From Streblospio benedicti (lineage: Eukaryota > Annelida > Polychaeta > Spionida > Spionidae): a DNA stretch of 64,000 nt. Each line of letters starts with the position of its first letter. Within the stretch, counting starts at the first letter, position 1. Below the pieces are notes generated by a model. That model had not been told where the DNA came from. It worked only from the letters and a program-made list of their open reading frames with translations, and searched no databases. Made by a program: the position numbers and the translations under genes. The stretch lies in NCBI GenBank assembly GCA_019095985.1, contig CM032668.1, forward strand, positions 16,668,671-16,732,670, in the 5' to 3' direction. Shown here in pieces: positions 1 to 12,600 of this stretch.

Positions 1-240
1 TATCATTATCTCTCAAGAAAATTTAGCTTGTATGTTACTTTGTGTTGGATATCATTATGTCTCAAGTAGTTGGTATTTATAGCGAGTTGGACATCATTAT
101 TTCTCTCATTAACTTGTTTGTAATACTTTGTGATGGATATCGTTACCTCTCATAGTACCTTGCATGTAAAATACCTTGTTGGATATCATTATCTATCACA
201 ATGGCTATCTTACAATGTGTTGGACATCCTTATCCCTACC
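1..240. repeat. degenerate tandem repeat, unit about 45 bp
   Basis: About five diverged units, each with a GGATATCATTATCTCTCA-like core, recur from 1 to 240, in the intron after DOCK1 exon 43. A further stray unit appears near 650-668. Confidence 0.7.
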
Positions 241-440
241 CGAGGGGGAAATATACCTATTTTGAGATGTAAGAATGGCCATTGATTTTTTTTATGATAA
301 ATGAGAATGGGGGTCAATTTTCTTTAAGAATTGTGAGAAATTGAACAATTTAGAAATTGTGAAATACGAAAATTAGTAAGAATGAACCTGGATTTTTGCT
401 GAGACTTAAGAATGGGGTAGGGTATATTCTTCCTTCCCAC

Positions 441-614
441 CTGGTAGTTGTGGATGCCGCCGTTGACGGCCGCGTCCACGACCCCGTTAAGCAGCATGCC
501 GAGCGGGTCGACGCGCATGCCCGGGTCGTTACGGTGCTGGTCGATCAGCGCCTTGATCTTGGCGTTCGTCGTCTCAAACGTCTCGATCGCGTTCTCCAGC
601 GGACTGACCTCAAC
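441..614 (-). CDS. DOCK1: DOCK1 exon 43 (DHR-2, last exon in window)
   Basis: 174 nt in phase 0, very GC-rich. VEVSPLENAIETFETTNAKI and DPLGMLLNGVVDAAVNGGIH match human VEISPLENAIETMQLTNDKI and [20 protein letters not shown]. In DOCK2 the LNGIVD segment carries the valine nucleotide sensor, and the Val-Asp pair is kept here. The gene continues left of position 1. Confidence 0.96.
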
Positions 615-3600
615 CTAATGGAGGGATTCATGGTTTAGTGGACTACGGGGATATATCGTTATGTGTCATTAACATAGGCAGATCCAGGGGGGCGCGGGGG
701 CGTGCGCCTCCGCTTTTCCCACCAAAATACTTCATTTTCATAGGGTTTTTCATAAAATCCCGTAAATGCGCCCTCTCTTTTCCAAAAACTTGGATCTGCC
801 TATGATTAACCTAGTTACGGTGTCTCTCACAGAAACAGAAAAAATGCTATTTCCATGGAAGTGTTCACTATGTATTATGAAAACCGTTCAGAATAATCAA
901 AATTACACTATAACACTCTATCTGTGACACGCCCCTAAACCCTGCATTCTGATTGGCTTGGAGCCAAAATTAGTCAGTCAATATTTCCCCATAGAGACCG
1001 GGCAATAGTGCCCTCTAAAAGTGGGTCACACTTTTGGCATCTATTCAAATAAGTAAATCAATATATAACTTTAAACTCACTAAATGTATGCCAATGCTAA
1101 AGAATGGCGTGTACGTTGAATTTTCTGCAAAATTTACTTGCAAACAGAGCGAAGATGATTGAGACAAGAAAAAAAAAACTGCTTACTGTTTACAACATGA
1201 AATAACAGAATGTTTTCAATTTTTTCTCAATAAAACTTCCAGGTCGGTAATACATACATATTTCTAAGTAAGACTGACATGAAATAGTACGTCTAACATT
1301 ATTTCTAAACGTATGGCGTTTGTTGTACTACACAGAGATACGTAAGGCGTTTAATATCGCACGGCGAGAGATAAGACTTTTGTTATGCCCTGAACTCGAT
1401 TAATTCCATGTTTTTTTCGTGAGCCTTTTCATCAAATATCATGTGTTAATGAGGGTTTATTGTGTGCAAGCTCGGGCAATATTCACTACTTTCGGGCATG
1501 CATTCATACATGGTGACCTCCAAACCATGACATATTTCTTCAATGTAGATGTGGCAAAAAAATAGCGTATCATTCATATAATTTTTATTTCGATATTCAT
1601 TATCATTTTTTAGTTATTTAATACCCGAACAGTAACAGCAGCAGCCTTACCTGAGAGGAGCCCGTGACGGGGAACCAGCGCAGGATGCCGGGCAGCGGGT
1701 GAGAGATCACTAGGTGTGTCCGCTGCAGCCACAGTTTCTGCAGAACAACAGATTCATGTCATTTCTTTCTACATCCTTACTTTTTTTATGGTCATATCAT
1801 ATCTTCAGTTTCATTCAGGGCTTGACAAAAAGAAAATCCCCCAAAACATAGGAGCCAGATGCCTCCCTTGCCTTCATATGTAGCAGCTACGGCCCTGCAT
1901 GATGAGAAGTTAGGCAGAGCCGTTTACTTTCAAAGGCTCGGGAATACAAACTGCTAAAACTCACCGTCATGTCGTTCGATTCATTTTTTTTCCTGTTGAA
2001 CGTGAACTTTTGCACTTCGTTGACCTTATAGTACTTGAGAATGGCGTCGTGAACCTTCTTCTTATTTAGGTGGCTCTTTAATTCCATTGATGGAGTCACA
2101 GAGTTAATCTGAAGATCTGTGCATGAGGTTAAGGAACTATGTGCGTGCAATTACTAGAATTGTAAAAAATTATCAAGCACACATCACCAATCTCAAACAA
2201 GTCAAACTTTGACTAATTGAAAATTGCATACATTGTGTGATTGTGTGGAATGCAATTTGCAGTCACAAATCCTTCCTTTGTAGAAGGTTTCCCTTGTTTA
2301 CTACATCATTTACTTACATTATAAGCTAATGCATGACAAAAGTTTCCGTTATACAGTTTTTCCTTTTTTTACTCTTCCGTTGTTGAAGACTTTTACTGTA
2401 TATGGTCATAAATATGAACACAATTTAGAAACGAAGATCATCAGCATGCATTTTTACCAGTCTTACAATGGCTGCATGTAAAAGGATACACTGATTGTTT
2501 GACTTCATCAGATCCTCATCTGGCTCATTCAGCGTCTTCATCATCTGCAATGTTTAAAATTATCAAGTTAGTTTAAAGTTTAAACGTATCTCATTTGAAA
2601 AATGACATCATATTTGGCAAAATGCAACTTATTGTACATTTACTATGACATCAGAAGGCATATAAGTGTCATTTCATTCCAGCCCCGGCCTGAGTGCGAG
2701 GATCTGACAACATGCAGCCCAATCCCTCCACTGTCACCATTGTAGCGTCAGATAACAAAAAAGGTGTTCAAATCTGCCTTTTATCCCAGATTAGCATTCA
2801 AAAAGATTCTTGAAACTTGTGATCATTGCACTCAGAAACAGCCACAGTGTAAATGTCTCAGCTGAGCGAGATGACATTCTATATAATATTTAAATTGCAG
2901 CCTACTAGAGTCAATCTAAGATATCCTAATGCATAAAGGCGCCCATGCCAAAAGCCCTTTGCAAATAAGGTATTTCCGTGGGAAAATGGGGGCGCTCCCT
3001 CTGCACCCTCACATGGATCTGCCTGTGTTCTAGCTTTGGCTGACATGTTTGAGTGATGTTGTACATTGTGAGACGCACCTGTGCATTGGGGAACATGTTC
3101 TGTAGTCGGCCGGCGAAGTCTGACAGGCGCTCATACTCTTTACCCCTGAAAACATAATACACAATCAATAACGTACTTTCTCCCCAGTTTGCTGTTCATT
3201 CTCGATTCTGATTAGTTAAGAGCCGTAGGAGATCAGGTTATCTCCCCATTTTGTGAATGATAAACACCATCAAGTTAAATAATTCGGTTAAACTGGGGAG
3301 ATAAAAAAGCATTGGCCTGTTTTAGTGTGGAGATATCACTAGCTATGCACTTGTTCATGTCTAAGCCTGCTTGAGTGAGCATAAGACACCACTCAAGCAA
3401 GCTAGTGTTATCTCCACACTAAAACAGACCATTACCCTTATAGTATACGCCCATGGGCTTTTAGTTTGAGATATGGTGAATCTCGGCTTTTAATGAATGT
3501 GTATTTCAATTAGAATTCTAATGGTCTATATTTGATATGGTCCAAATTTCTATGTGGACATGAAATCTTGGTGAATTGTATATGGTGTACTTATAGTCGC

Positions 3601-6600
3601 AACAAGATATATTCACCTGGCTCAAACAAAAATTTGAAGCGTCAGTGTTCAAAAATAACATGCTCCTGAAAATGTAACCATACCTGTACACAAATACTTT
3701 ATTTTGCAGAAATGGTGGAAATCCCAATCCGTAGTACGCTACTCGAAAATATTCTGACTCTGGTCTTTGCAACGTCATGATACGGTTGAAAAATTCTGCT
3801 TCTTTGGTCTACAAGAATCATTAGCAAACAAATCACCTAGGTACATTGACAATTTGCATTTCCATGAAAAGTCATGTCTACCTCAATACTCACTTTTAAG
3901 ATTTGATAAACTAAATGTGCAAATCGAGTATCTAACATCTAGCATTTAAATGGATAAAAGAATCATTACACTAAAACCTTGTTATCCCAAGCTTATCTTG
4001 AATTTTTAAATAACCTCCAATCTAGTTTCATTCCCCTTCAACTATGTTATGAACATATATAATACTTAAATCGCTCTTGTGTATAAAGTACCATTATGAT
4101 TAGGACTCTGCATTTTTGAAAAGCTTTAATAAAAATCAAAACATTTTGACAATTCTATTACATTTTGAGAAGTTTGAACTGTAGTATAGATAGAAAACAT
4201 ATTATCAAAAATGCGACCATATGCTATATATAGACTTCATGAAATTAGTTTGCTTCCTATAAGTAACTTTCAAATTCTTGTATAATATCATGAGTGAAGG
4301 AACCCAGGATGCTAGAAATTTACATTTTTGATTAGGTCGTTATGTTATATTAGGTGGTTGGCTTGAATATCTGTGATCTCCAACATTCTACAAACCTTCA
4401 CCACTCTATACAAAAGAATCGTTACACTGTATCATTCATCGAGTGTGTGCAATGCGCTGTCCTCACCAGAATCTCGCTGAGCTGCAGATATTCGTACGTC
4501 TCGTTCTCGTACTGCACAGCAAGCTCCTTACACAGCTCGATGCCTTTCTCCCACATCTGGAAAATAAATGTAAATGTAGATTATTATATGTAATTTAAGT
4601 CATTAGACTTATGACTCCAAGTCAGGTAAGGGCTATATCACATAGTCTCTGGTGGGGTTTGAACCCACGACCTTATGGCACCAAATTGCCTAGCAGTTCA
4701 GGCTAACTCACTAGTCCACTCTGCCACCGGAACCAGGCTAAAAAATGTAAATGTAGATGTGTTGGTTTGTAGTCATGATCTTAAGTCTTGCTCTCACGAC
4801 TTTACAATTTACACCAGGTCATTGGCCCATTTGTTGATCTTCAATTCATCATTTCTCTCATGCTTGCATCGGCAGCACATTCAGCGCACAATGCGTGTCA
4901 CTCTCATGATCCCTCACTCTTTCAACCCAATGACCTGTACGTAATTAACGTGTAGGTGCCACGGAGCAGTGTGCAACTCCTTTAGGGATGAGTTTGCTCA
5001 ACACCCACCACCAGATCCGACCGGGAATCGAACCAACGACTTTCTGGTCATGAGTCCAACTCCCTATCCACTCGGCCACTGAATAGAAGCACCACCGGTC
5101 AGCATAATAATGTACAGTAGAACCTCTCTATTAGGACCACCTTTGGGCCCAGTGGTAGGTGGTCTCAATAGGGAGGTGGTCTCTTTATGGAGGTTGATTT
5201 TGGTAGCTTTATGGAAGGTTTGGGACTGGGAAAAGTTGTCTTGTTATAGAGGTGGTATCAATATAGAGGTGGTCTTAGTTGGAGGTTCTACTGTACCTTA
5301 TACAACCATCAAATCGCCTTATGGCACGTAGGTTGAAAAATGGTGAATATAGGAGGTGGGCAAGAACATGAATGTGTGTTTTTATTGACATTTTTTCTAA
5401 TGGCCTACATTTTTATATGGTCTAAATTTGTGGTGGAGGTCGGCATACCCATGTAGCCTTGGACTGTAATCACGAATACAAAGTTGTACAGCATTTTAAA
5501 ACATGTAGAATGTGGCAGCGTGTGAATTGACATCCACACAGAAATGAACAAATACAGTTTAAGTGAACTCACTTTGCCCCTGTCGAAGTACTCGATAATA
5601 TCCGTGTACACTTTTTCCTTCAGCTCGCGGTGAGTCGTGTAGTCTTCGTATTTAGGAGTCTGAAGCATTTCTTCCACTTCGTAGTCCGACCACTGAAAAC
5701 ATCCAGCGTTTTTACCATTAGAATAGGCAGCATACTAAAGGAAAACTTAACAACATGAATCCAGAACCAGTTTATTTACCGTGTGACAATGAAAATGTAC
5801 ACAAACCCAGTAGCACTGTGTGAATTTCTACCTGCCAAACACTGCTCTTCCATTGACATTGTTGAGTGAAATATCCTATACATTAAGACATTTCCCAGTA
5901 ATGGGGACAGAAAGTCAGACGTGAAAAAGCATGAAAAGGGTGAATATGTTTATATAAAATGTTTTATTGTCAAACTATTGATGTAATTATATACATTTAC
6001 ATTTATATGTGATAACTACTGATTATCTTTTAAAATTAATTATTGTACCAAGATACAATTCTTTAAGTATGTGTGACCTACAACTCTTTTCCATCTGCCT
6101 GTGTGAAGTGTTTTTGTGTATGTATGGAGACAGCTCAAGTCGCATTTTGCCATGCGGAATCCTTTTCCATTTTTGAAATAGAATTAAAATTTAACTTGCA
6201 GGTGGGTACCTGTAGCATGGCATACAGTAGTAATCTGTTCGGTATAGTGTGTGTAAACCATAGTGGTATGCTGGGCCCATGGTTGAGTACATTGTTTGAA
6301 ATAGTAGGGGGGCCCGAGGGTCCTGACCCCCCAACTTTTGACGAGGGCCCTTAACTTTTGTGCCTTGAGGGCCCTGCTGTCCTTCAACTATTTAGGGTGA
6401 ATATTGGTGAGTTATAGTGAATAACATACTTTATCATGCACTATTATATGGTTCAAATGTATGTCTATAGAACCAATCACTTTCTTAAGCTAACATTTCA
6501 AACACATATCACAGCAGGGCCCTCAGCTTATGAGCAGGGCCCCCAACTATTCAAAGTTTAGGACCCTGCTGGACCCGAACGTTTTTTCCTGCCAGTTTCA

Positions 6601-9600
6601 AACACTGTTGAGTACCTAAAAAAAGTTTAGGACCCTGCTGGACCCGAACATTTTTTCCTGCGAGTTTCAAACACTGTTGGGTACCTGCAGCAGTGCGGCG
6701 TACAGCATCATGGTGTAGGCGGCCTCGGTGAAGTTGTCACAGTCGAGGTGCAGGTCGCACAGCTTGTGCAGGTACTTCACATACAGGTCCTGACGCTTGA
6801 TGCCCGCGTAGAAGTTCTAAACACAAACAGCACGCAAATAATCGTAAGCTTCACAGAATGTAAACTTCTATTGGGTTCCATTTTATAAATATTGATTCAA
6901 ATATATAGATACTGATTGGAACCTGTCATTTTGTCTTTGGCAAGACTTTCGCTCTTGTCTCAAGAGCTTCGTCAAGCCGACGAAGGTCTTGAGACAAAAG
7001 CGAAAGTCTTGCCAAAGACAAAATGAGAGGTTCCAATAGGTATCTATATATTTGAATCAATTGTAAGCTTGTTTTATATCACGCAGTATCTATGTGGATG
7101 AGGGCATTTTTTCTAATCGAATAAGGCTTTTTAACCAGAAGACGTACACACTCTTTACCAGGGGTAGCCGTAGAAGGGTAGGGGAGGGTGGAACATTTAA
7201 TCTGTTCCGCACATGTATGTTTACCAGGGGTAGCAGTAGCTGGGGGAGGGATATTGGGGGGAGGGGGGTCTAGAAATCCCATATCCCTCTTTTTTGGCCC
7301 TTTTCCCTTATTCCACTAATTGGAAATCCCTTATCTCTCTTTATTGGCCCTTTTTTCCCTTATCCCACTAATTGCAGATCCCTTATCTCTCTTTTTGGGG
7401 CCCTTTTTCCCTTATCACTCTTTTTTCAGCCTTTATTCCTTTATCCCACTTCCCCCATATTAGAGGATCAATCATTGCCACATACAATGGCTGTGACATA
7501 TGATGATAGGAGGAATGTGATGGAGGTGTATTTAATCTGTCACACACCTGTATACTGATGGGAGCCGGTGTGAGGGATGGGGGACAGAGGGATGGACTGG
7601 GAGGGTGGGGGAGAGCATTGAATGTGTTCCAGATCTCATCTGTTTTAACCTGAGCAGCGCTGAGTAGACAGCTGGTAGTCTTATAGTTTAGCTCATATAG
7701 CATCGAACTAAACCTGAATGTCTAATTTTCATAAAGCTAGATATGCATATTCCTTTTTTCATCGGCTGAAATTTCAAATCATAAAGATGTGGATGGATTT
7801 CAGTAGTATACCCTGTTAATTTCCACACAATTTATATCCCTGCATGAACTAGAGGCATTTGTTGTTGACATGACCAACAACGAACCCAATATGGTGAGTG
7901 TCGTTATGAAGTCATCAGGCTTTTTTGCAACATAAACGTCTGTATGGGGACTTTCCAATGCTGAAGAGTCAATCAATGTAAATGTTAATGTGGTTATTTA
8001 CAGTCCAAATTCACTGTTATCGTGCTCTAGCGACTTTACATATTTACACCAGGTCATTGGCAGCATCCTTGTCACACTGTATCCTTCTCAACTCCCCGGG
8101 GACCTACCGTATATCTTTATAAGAATAACTATTGTAAACAACAAGCTTGGTTTACCAGCAGACTGACGGTGCAGTTCATGCGGTTCTCTTTGTTCTCGTC
8201 GTGGATGACGTCCCGGTATTGCAGGAGCCTTGTGAGCAGGTCCCTGATGGTCTCCACGAATACCAGGCCCTGGTCCCGCATGATGTGCTGCGTGTTACAC
8301 AGGTCCTCCAGGCTACACACAGGACAGATCGGGTCAGTGATGGTTAGGCAAATAACTGAGGTTGGGTAGGTTTTAAAACAGAACAAATTATGGAGTCCAA
8401 AAGGTACTAAATTTTTTATTGAAATCATGAATTTTCGCATCTTCAATGCTTCATCAAGTGAAAAATGTTATTTTATTGGAACGTTATACATGTACTGCCC
8501 ATAATGTACGTCATTACGGGTAGGTTTTGACTTGACAGTCATAACCGTCACATGCCTAGTGTTTACATGTACTATGGTCTTCTTAACAAATTACGAGTCA
8601 TCATTTACTGGAATTCTAACCATTTCGATGTAGACCATTAGAGCCTAGAGATTTGGTAATCATCTAAAATAGATAGAGCGCAGAACAAACATCACTGACC
8701 TCGACAAATGTACAAATGTTGAGATATTATTGATAAATTCCTCATACAATCTTTGAGATAAAAAAATATAGACTTAGCTGGCCACTATAATTCAGCACAT
8801 GACTCCTAAACTTTTAAACTTATATATCCGTGTACTGCAACAATCTAACAATTGCAGATTATAGTCTTGGCAATGTTTTTGTTTTCTGCTACTGCACTGT
8901 ATGCAAATAGAATTAAGTATATTCATAATCATAGTTGTAGACACTCTGGGAACGTACTGAAGATACAAAAATTCACAAAATAGAAATCTACTGTAGATGC
9001 GCGCGCCACCACAACAACAATCATCAGCAGATCGTCACGTCACTAAAATGTACGTGTGACGACCTGCTAACGTATGTCGAGGTGGTGGGGAGCGCATCTA
9101 TCATAAAGGAATTTCCTATTTGATTTTGACATTTGATGACGTACGTGTCAAAGAACAGCGCTGTGTACTGCTGGTCTCCCTTGCCCTGCTCTATCAGCTC
9201 GTCCAGCTTGGTGATCAGCTCGCCTGCAACAGTTGCCATGGAAACGTCAGTAAACAATCACAAACTGCCAAGTTTCACATTTCGTGTACCTTGGAAACGC
9301 GTTACTTAAACGTTTTTTCTTATCTCAACTTTTCTGCTATCTCAAAGTTAGTTTCATCTCGCTTCCCCCACATTATGAATGGATGTCACTTGGTTGTCCC
9401 AAATATTGGTTGTCTTGAGCATTTTACTGTTAGCCTACAGATACGTGACGGTGAGATTCTACACCAGTTTGCTGAAGTAGTGCTGGTTTTTAAAAGAGAC
9501 AAACACGTCAGAACTCTTGTACAAGTTTGTGCAACAAACACACGGAACATGAGGCACTGCATGAGTAACACAAACTAAGGCTGTTATAGTATATCATACA

Positions 9601-12600
9601 TACTTTAAAACATATGTTGATATTTGTTGATATTTGATGATTTGCTGATATTTGATATATAAAAATATATGTTGATTTTTTTTATCTTCATAAAGTACCA
9701 ACAATATATCTTCATAAACAGACCACTTCACTCATAAGACCACTTGAAGCCAGCCACCGAGTGCTCTAACAAAGGAGATTGTGCTGTAACGTATCCATAT
9801 AAACCAGTTGTGACTTTCAAACAGTGATTACAAACAGAGCTTGGTGCGAATCTTGTAGTAAAAAACTTCCTCCCTAAGTTAAATCACAGAAAATCAGCTT
9901 TAGTAATAACATAAGTGCATCTATTAGTAGAATTAAAAAAAAATCAAAACCATAATTTAAAAAAAAAATCTCAATATGATAAACAAAGGAAATGAAATAA
10001 AATTACTGCATTGTTGCAATTCAAAAAAAAAGAAAAATACATTAAAGTAAATGTATATCCCTGATGAAATTGGATTGCCTGGGAGATACCTAAGTAGCGT
10101 TCTGATGTACCATTCAGCTGTTTCATTTCACCTATAAATCAGTTGCTATTTGGCTTTAGTTGTTTTAGTTACTTTAAAGTCAACAGTATTCCAAAACAGA
10201 ACAAATACCAAATTAAAAAGTTCCAAGAAGATTCATGCTTTGACAATGCAAAATTTAAAGAGCCACAAAATATTGTAGGTTTACTGTACACATTTGAAGT
10301 ACGGTTGGATCCATTTAACTCGAGCATGACTGTTGGAAATACTACGGTAATTTGAGTAATCCGAAATGTTGAGTTTGGGATGTAAGGTAACATAAAGAGC
10401 CATGATTATTTGCTAGAGTTACCCTTAAATTTTAGTTATCAGAGATTTGAGATAGAGGAGGTCCACACATTCAGTCAGAATATTTACATTCAGGCGCCTC
10501 TAGGAGCAAGATACAATCAGTAAAATACATTATTGTATCAGTTGTGATAATACTAATGATAAAACTAAAATGATAAAAAAACAGTACAATCAGTGAATAC
10601 AGAATTATAAACTTTTATGATAATTGGTAAAAACATCTTGACTACTATTGAACATAGACATTATTTTAAGTCAAAGATTTATTGAATATATTATTGAGGA
10701 TGTGCCCATGACACGAAATATATTCAATAAATCTTTGCTTTTTTTTATGATAATATTCTTAATTTACTACCACTTGACAATCTAGCTATAGTACTACACA
10801 TCACACTATCATTTGGTATGATTCTCATCATAAAAAATAGAACAAATTATAAAGTCCAAATGGTACTAAATTTGATTGAAATCACGAATTTTCGCATCTT
10901 CAATGTTTGATAAAGCATTGAAGATGCGAAAATTGGTGATTTCAATCAAATTTAGTACCTTTTGGACTTCATAACAGGGTCAGGATTAGCCACTCGTCCG
11001 TTCATATTGACCAGTAAAACCTTATGGAGGACGAGTAGATATTTTAAATAACTCGTCCTTTTGACGAGTACCAAATTCGGTTTCGTTTTGCATACAAGTA
11101 TAGAGATTGTTCATGGAGGACGAGTGAACTTTGGGGAGGACTGGTAGATTTTCAATATTTAATCGTCCTCTTGACGAGTAGCACTTTTTCACCTAATCCT
11201 GACACTGCATAATTTGTTCTGTTTTAATATAATATGGTACGAGCAGCTCCAAGAACTTTAAATAAGCTTTCTCACCCTCAAACTTGTCGAACTTTGACTT
11301 TGTGAGCTTCCCGCTGTGGGCGACAGGACTTCTGTGCTCACACTGCATCATGTCAAAGAAAATCGGGATCGTCGCTTTTCTCAGTTCTAAAAGGAGAAAT
11401 TTACAGGATTTTACCGCAGCGGATCGTTATTGTAAACACGTGCATGCTACATCATCCAGTCGAAAGGCAATACAGATGTTTAATATTGCACTTGCCTCAA
11501 GAGAATTAATAAATAAGCACGTAAGTCTTACTGGCTCAGCCATATGGGCAGCATTTAGTGCTTTAACACTCCCCTAATTATGAATAGAACAATGCTAAAT
11601 GTATAAAGTCTTAATTTTAAACTGTGGTGAAATCTTTCAATGATCTTTTAATTACTGTGTGGATACTGTCCGATACTGTAAAGAATGAAGGCAGGCATTA
11701 CAAATGTCGCTTGTTGACCCAAAGAACTATGTTGATCACTCTTGAGTAAACCAAAGTCCCATTGTATGACCCATCCTATAGGAAGTAGTAACTAACGTTA
11801 AACTTAAACCATGGAGAAGTAAGTAATTTTACCAGTTTCTGGAATGAGAGTCATCTGCAGTATGGGTCCTACCATAGACGGGATGAAGTTGATCTTGTGT
11901 TGCCCTGAAAGAGATGGAAAATGACAATGACAGTTGCGTTTCAAAATTTCATTGATCAATATCAACCAAAACGTGCCTTAGACATTTAAGCACCTGTTAT
12001 TGTTAGTGGAGATTTTAATAGGCCATCCCAATGTAACCAGTTGAAAGTGGTTTTACATACTGTTTTGTCTAATTACCATAAATGACCATCCAAGCGCCCA
12101 GGGTTGTCAAATTGAAATTTTCTCCAAATGGGGGGTGGGCTGTTACATGGGAGTGCTGTTACTACGTAATTCAAATGGACATTTAGGAAAAAGAGGGGGG
12201 GGGGGCTGTTACCCAGGGGTGGGCATGTGGATGGTCGTATAAGGTTGTTAACAAGGTCTGGCGGTGCATGTTCAGCAAACTCATCTCTAACTGGTTGCAC
12301 ACTGTCCCGCGGTACCTCCATATGATATATGTACAGGTCAGGCAAGTGGATGAGAGATAAACACCATGCACTACAGTAGAAAATGCTGCATACTTCCCAG
12401 GGAGTTGAGAAATGCAATATAGTGTAACAAGGATGCCAATAATATTACATGAATGTAAAGTCACTCATGCACGATAACGGTGAATTAATGGTGAATAACG
12501 GTGAATTGAGACTCGAAAGATGCACATTTACATTTACATTATTGAGATTATGAAATGTAAGAAGTAATCATTTTACCCAAGTTAAACCACATGCTGCGGA

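Noticed and set aside
1-240. CRISPR-like array
   Set aside because: The units are degenerate, contiguous and in a eukaryotic intron.
5021-5090. possible tRNA-Met gene on the minus strand
   Set aside because: The tRNA-like head is good, but it continues into a SINE body that recurs elsewhere, so it is a SINE promoter.
6891-7062. microRNA precursor
   Set aside because: The arms are far longer and more perfect than a miRNA hairpin, and a second copy exists; a transposon-like foldback fits better.
7383-7703. 106-residue Pro/Ser-rich minus-strand frame
   Set aside because: Low-complexity minisatellite and polypurine sequence.
9120-9578. 152-residue plus-strand frame
   Set aside because: Antisense to exon 33 and intron; no recognisable domain.
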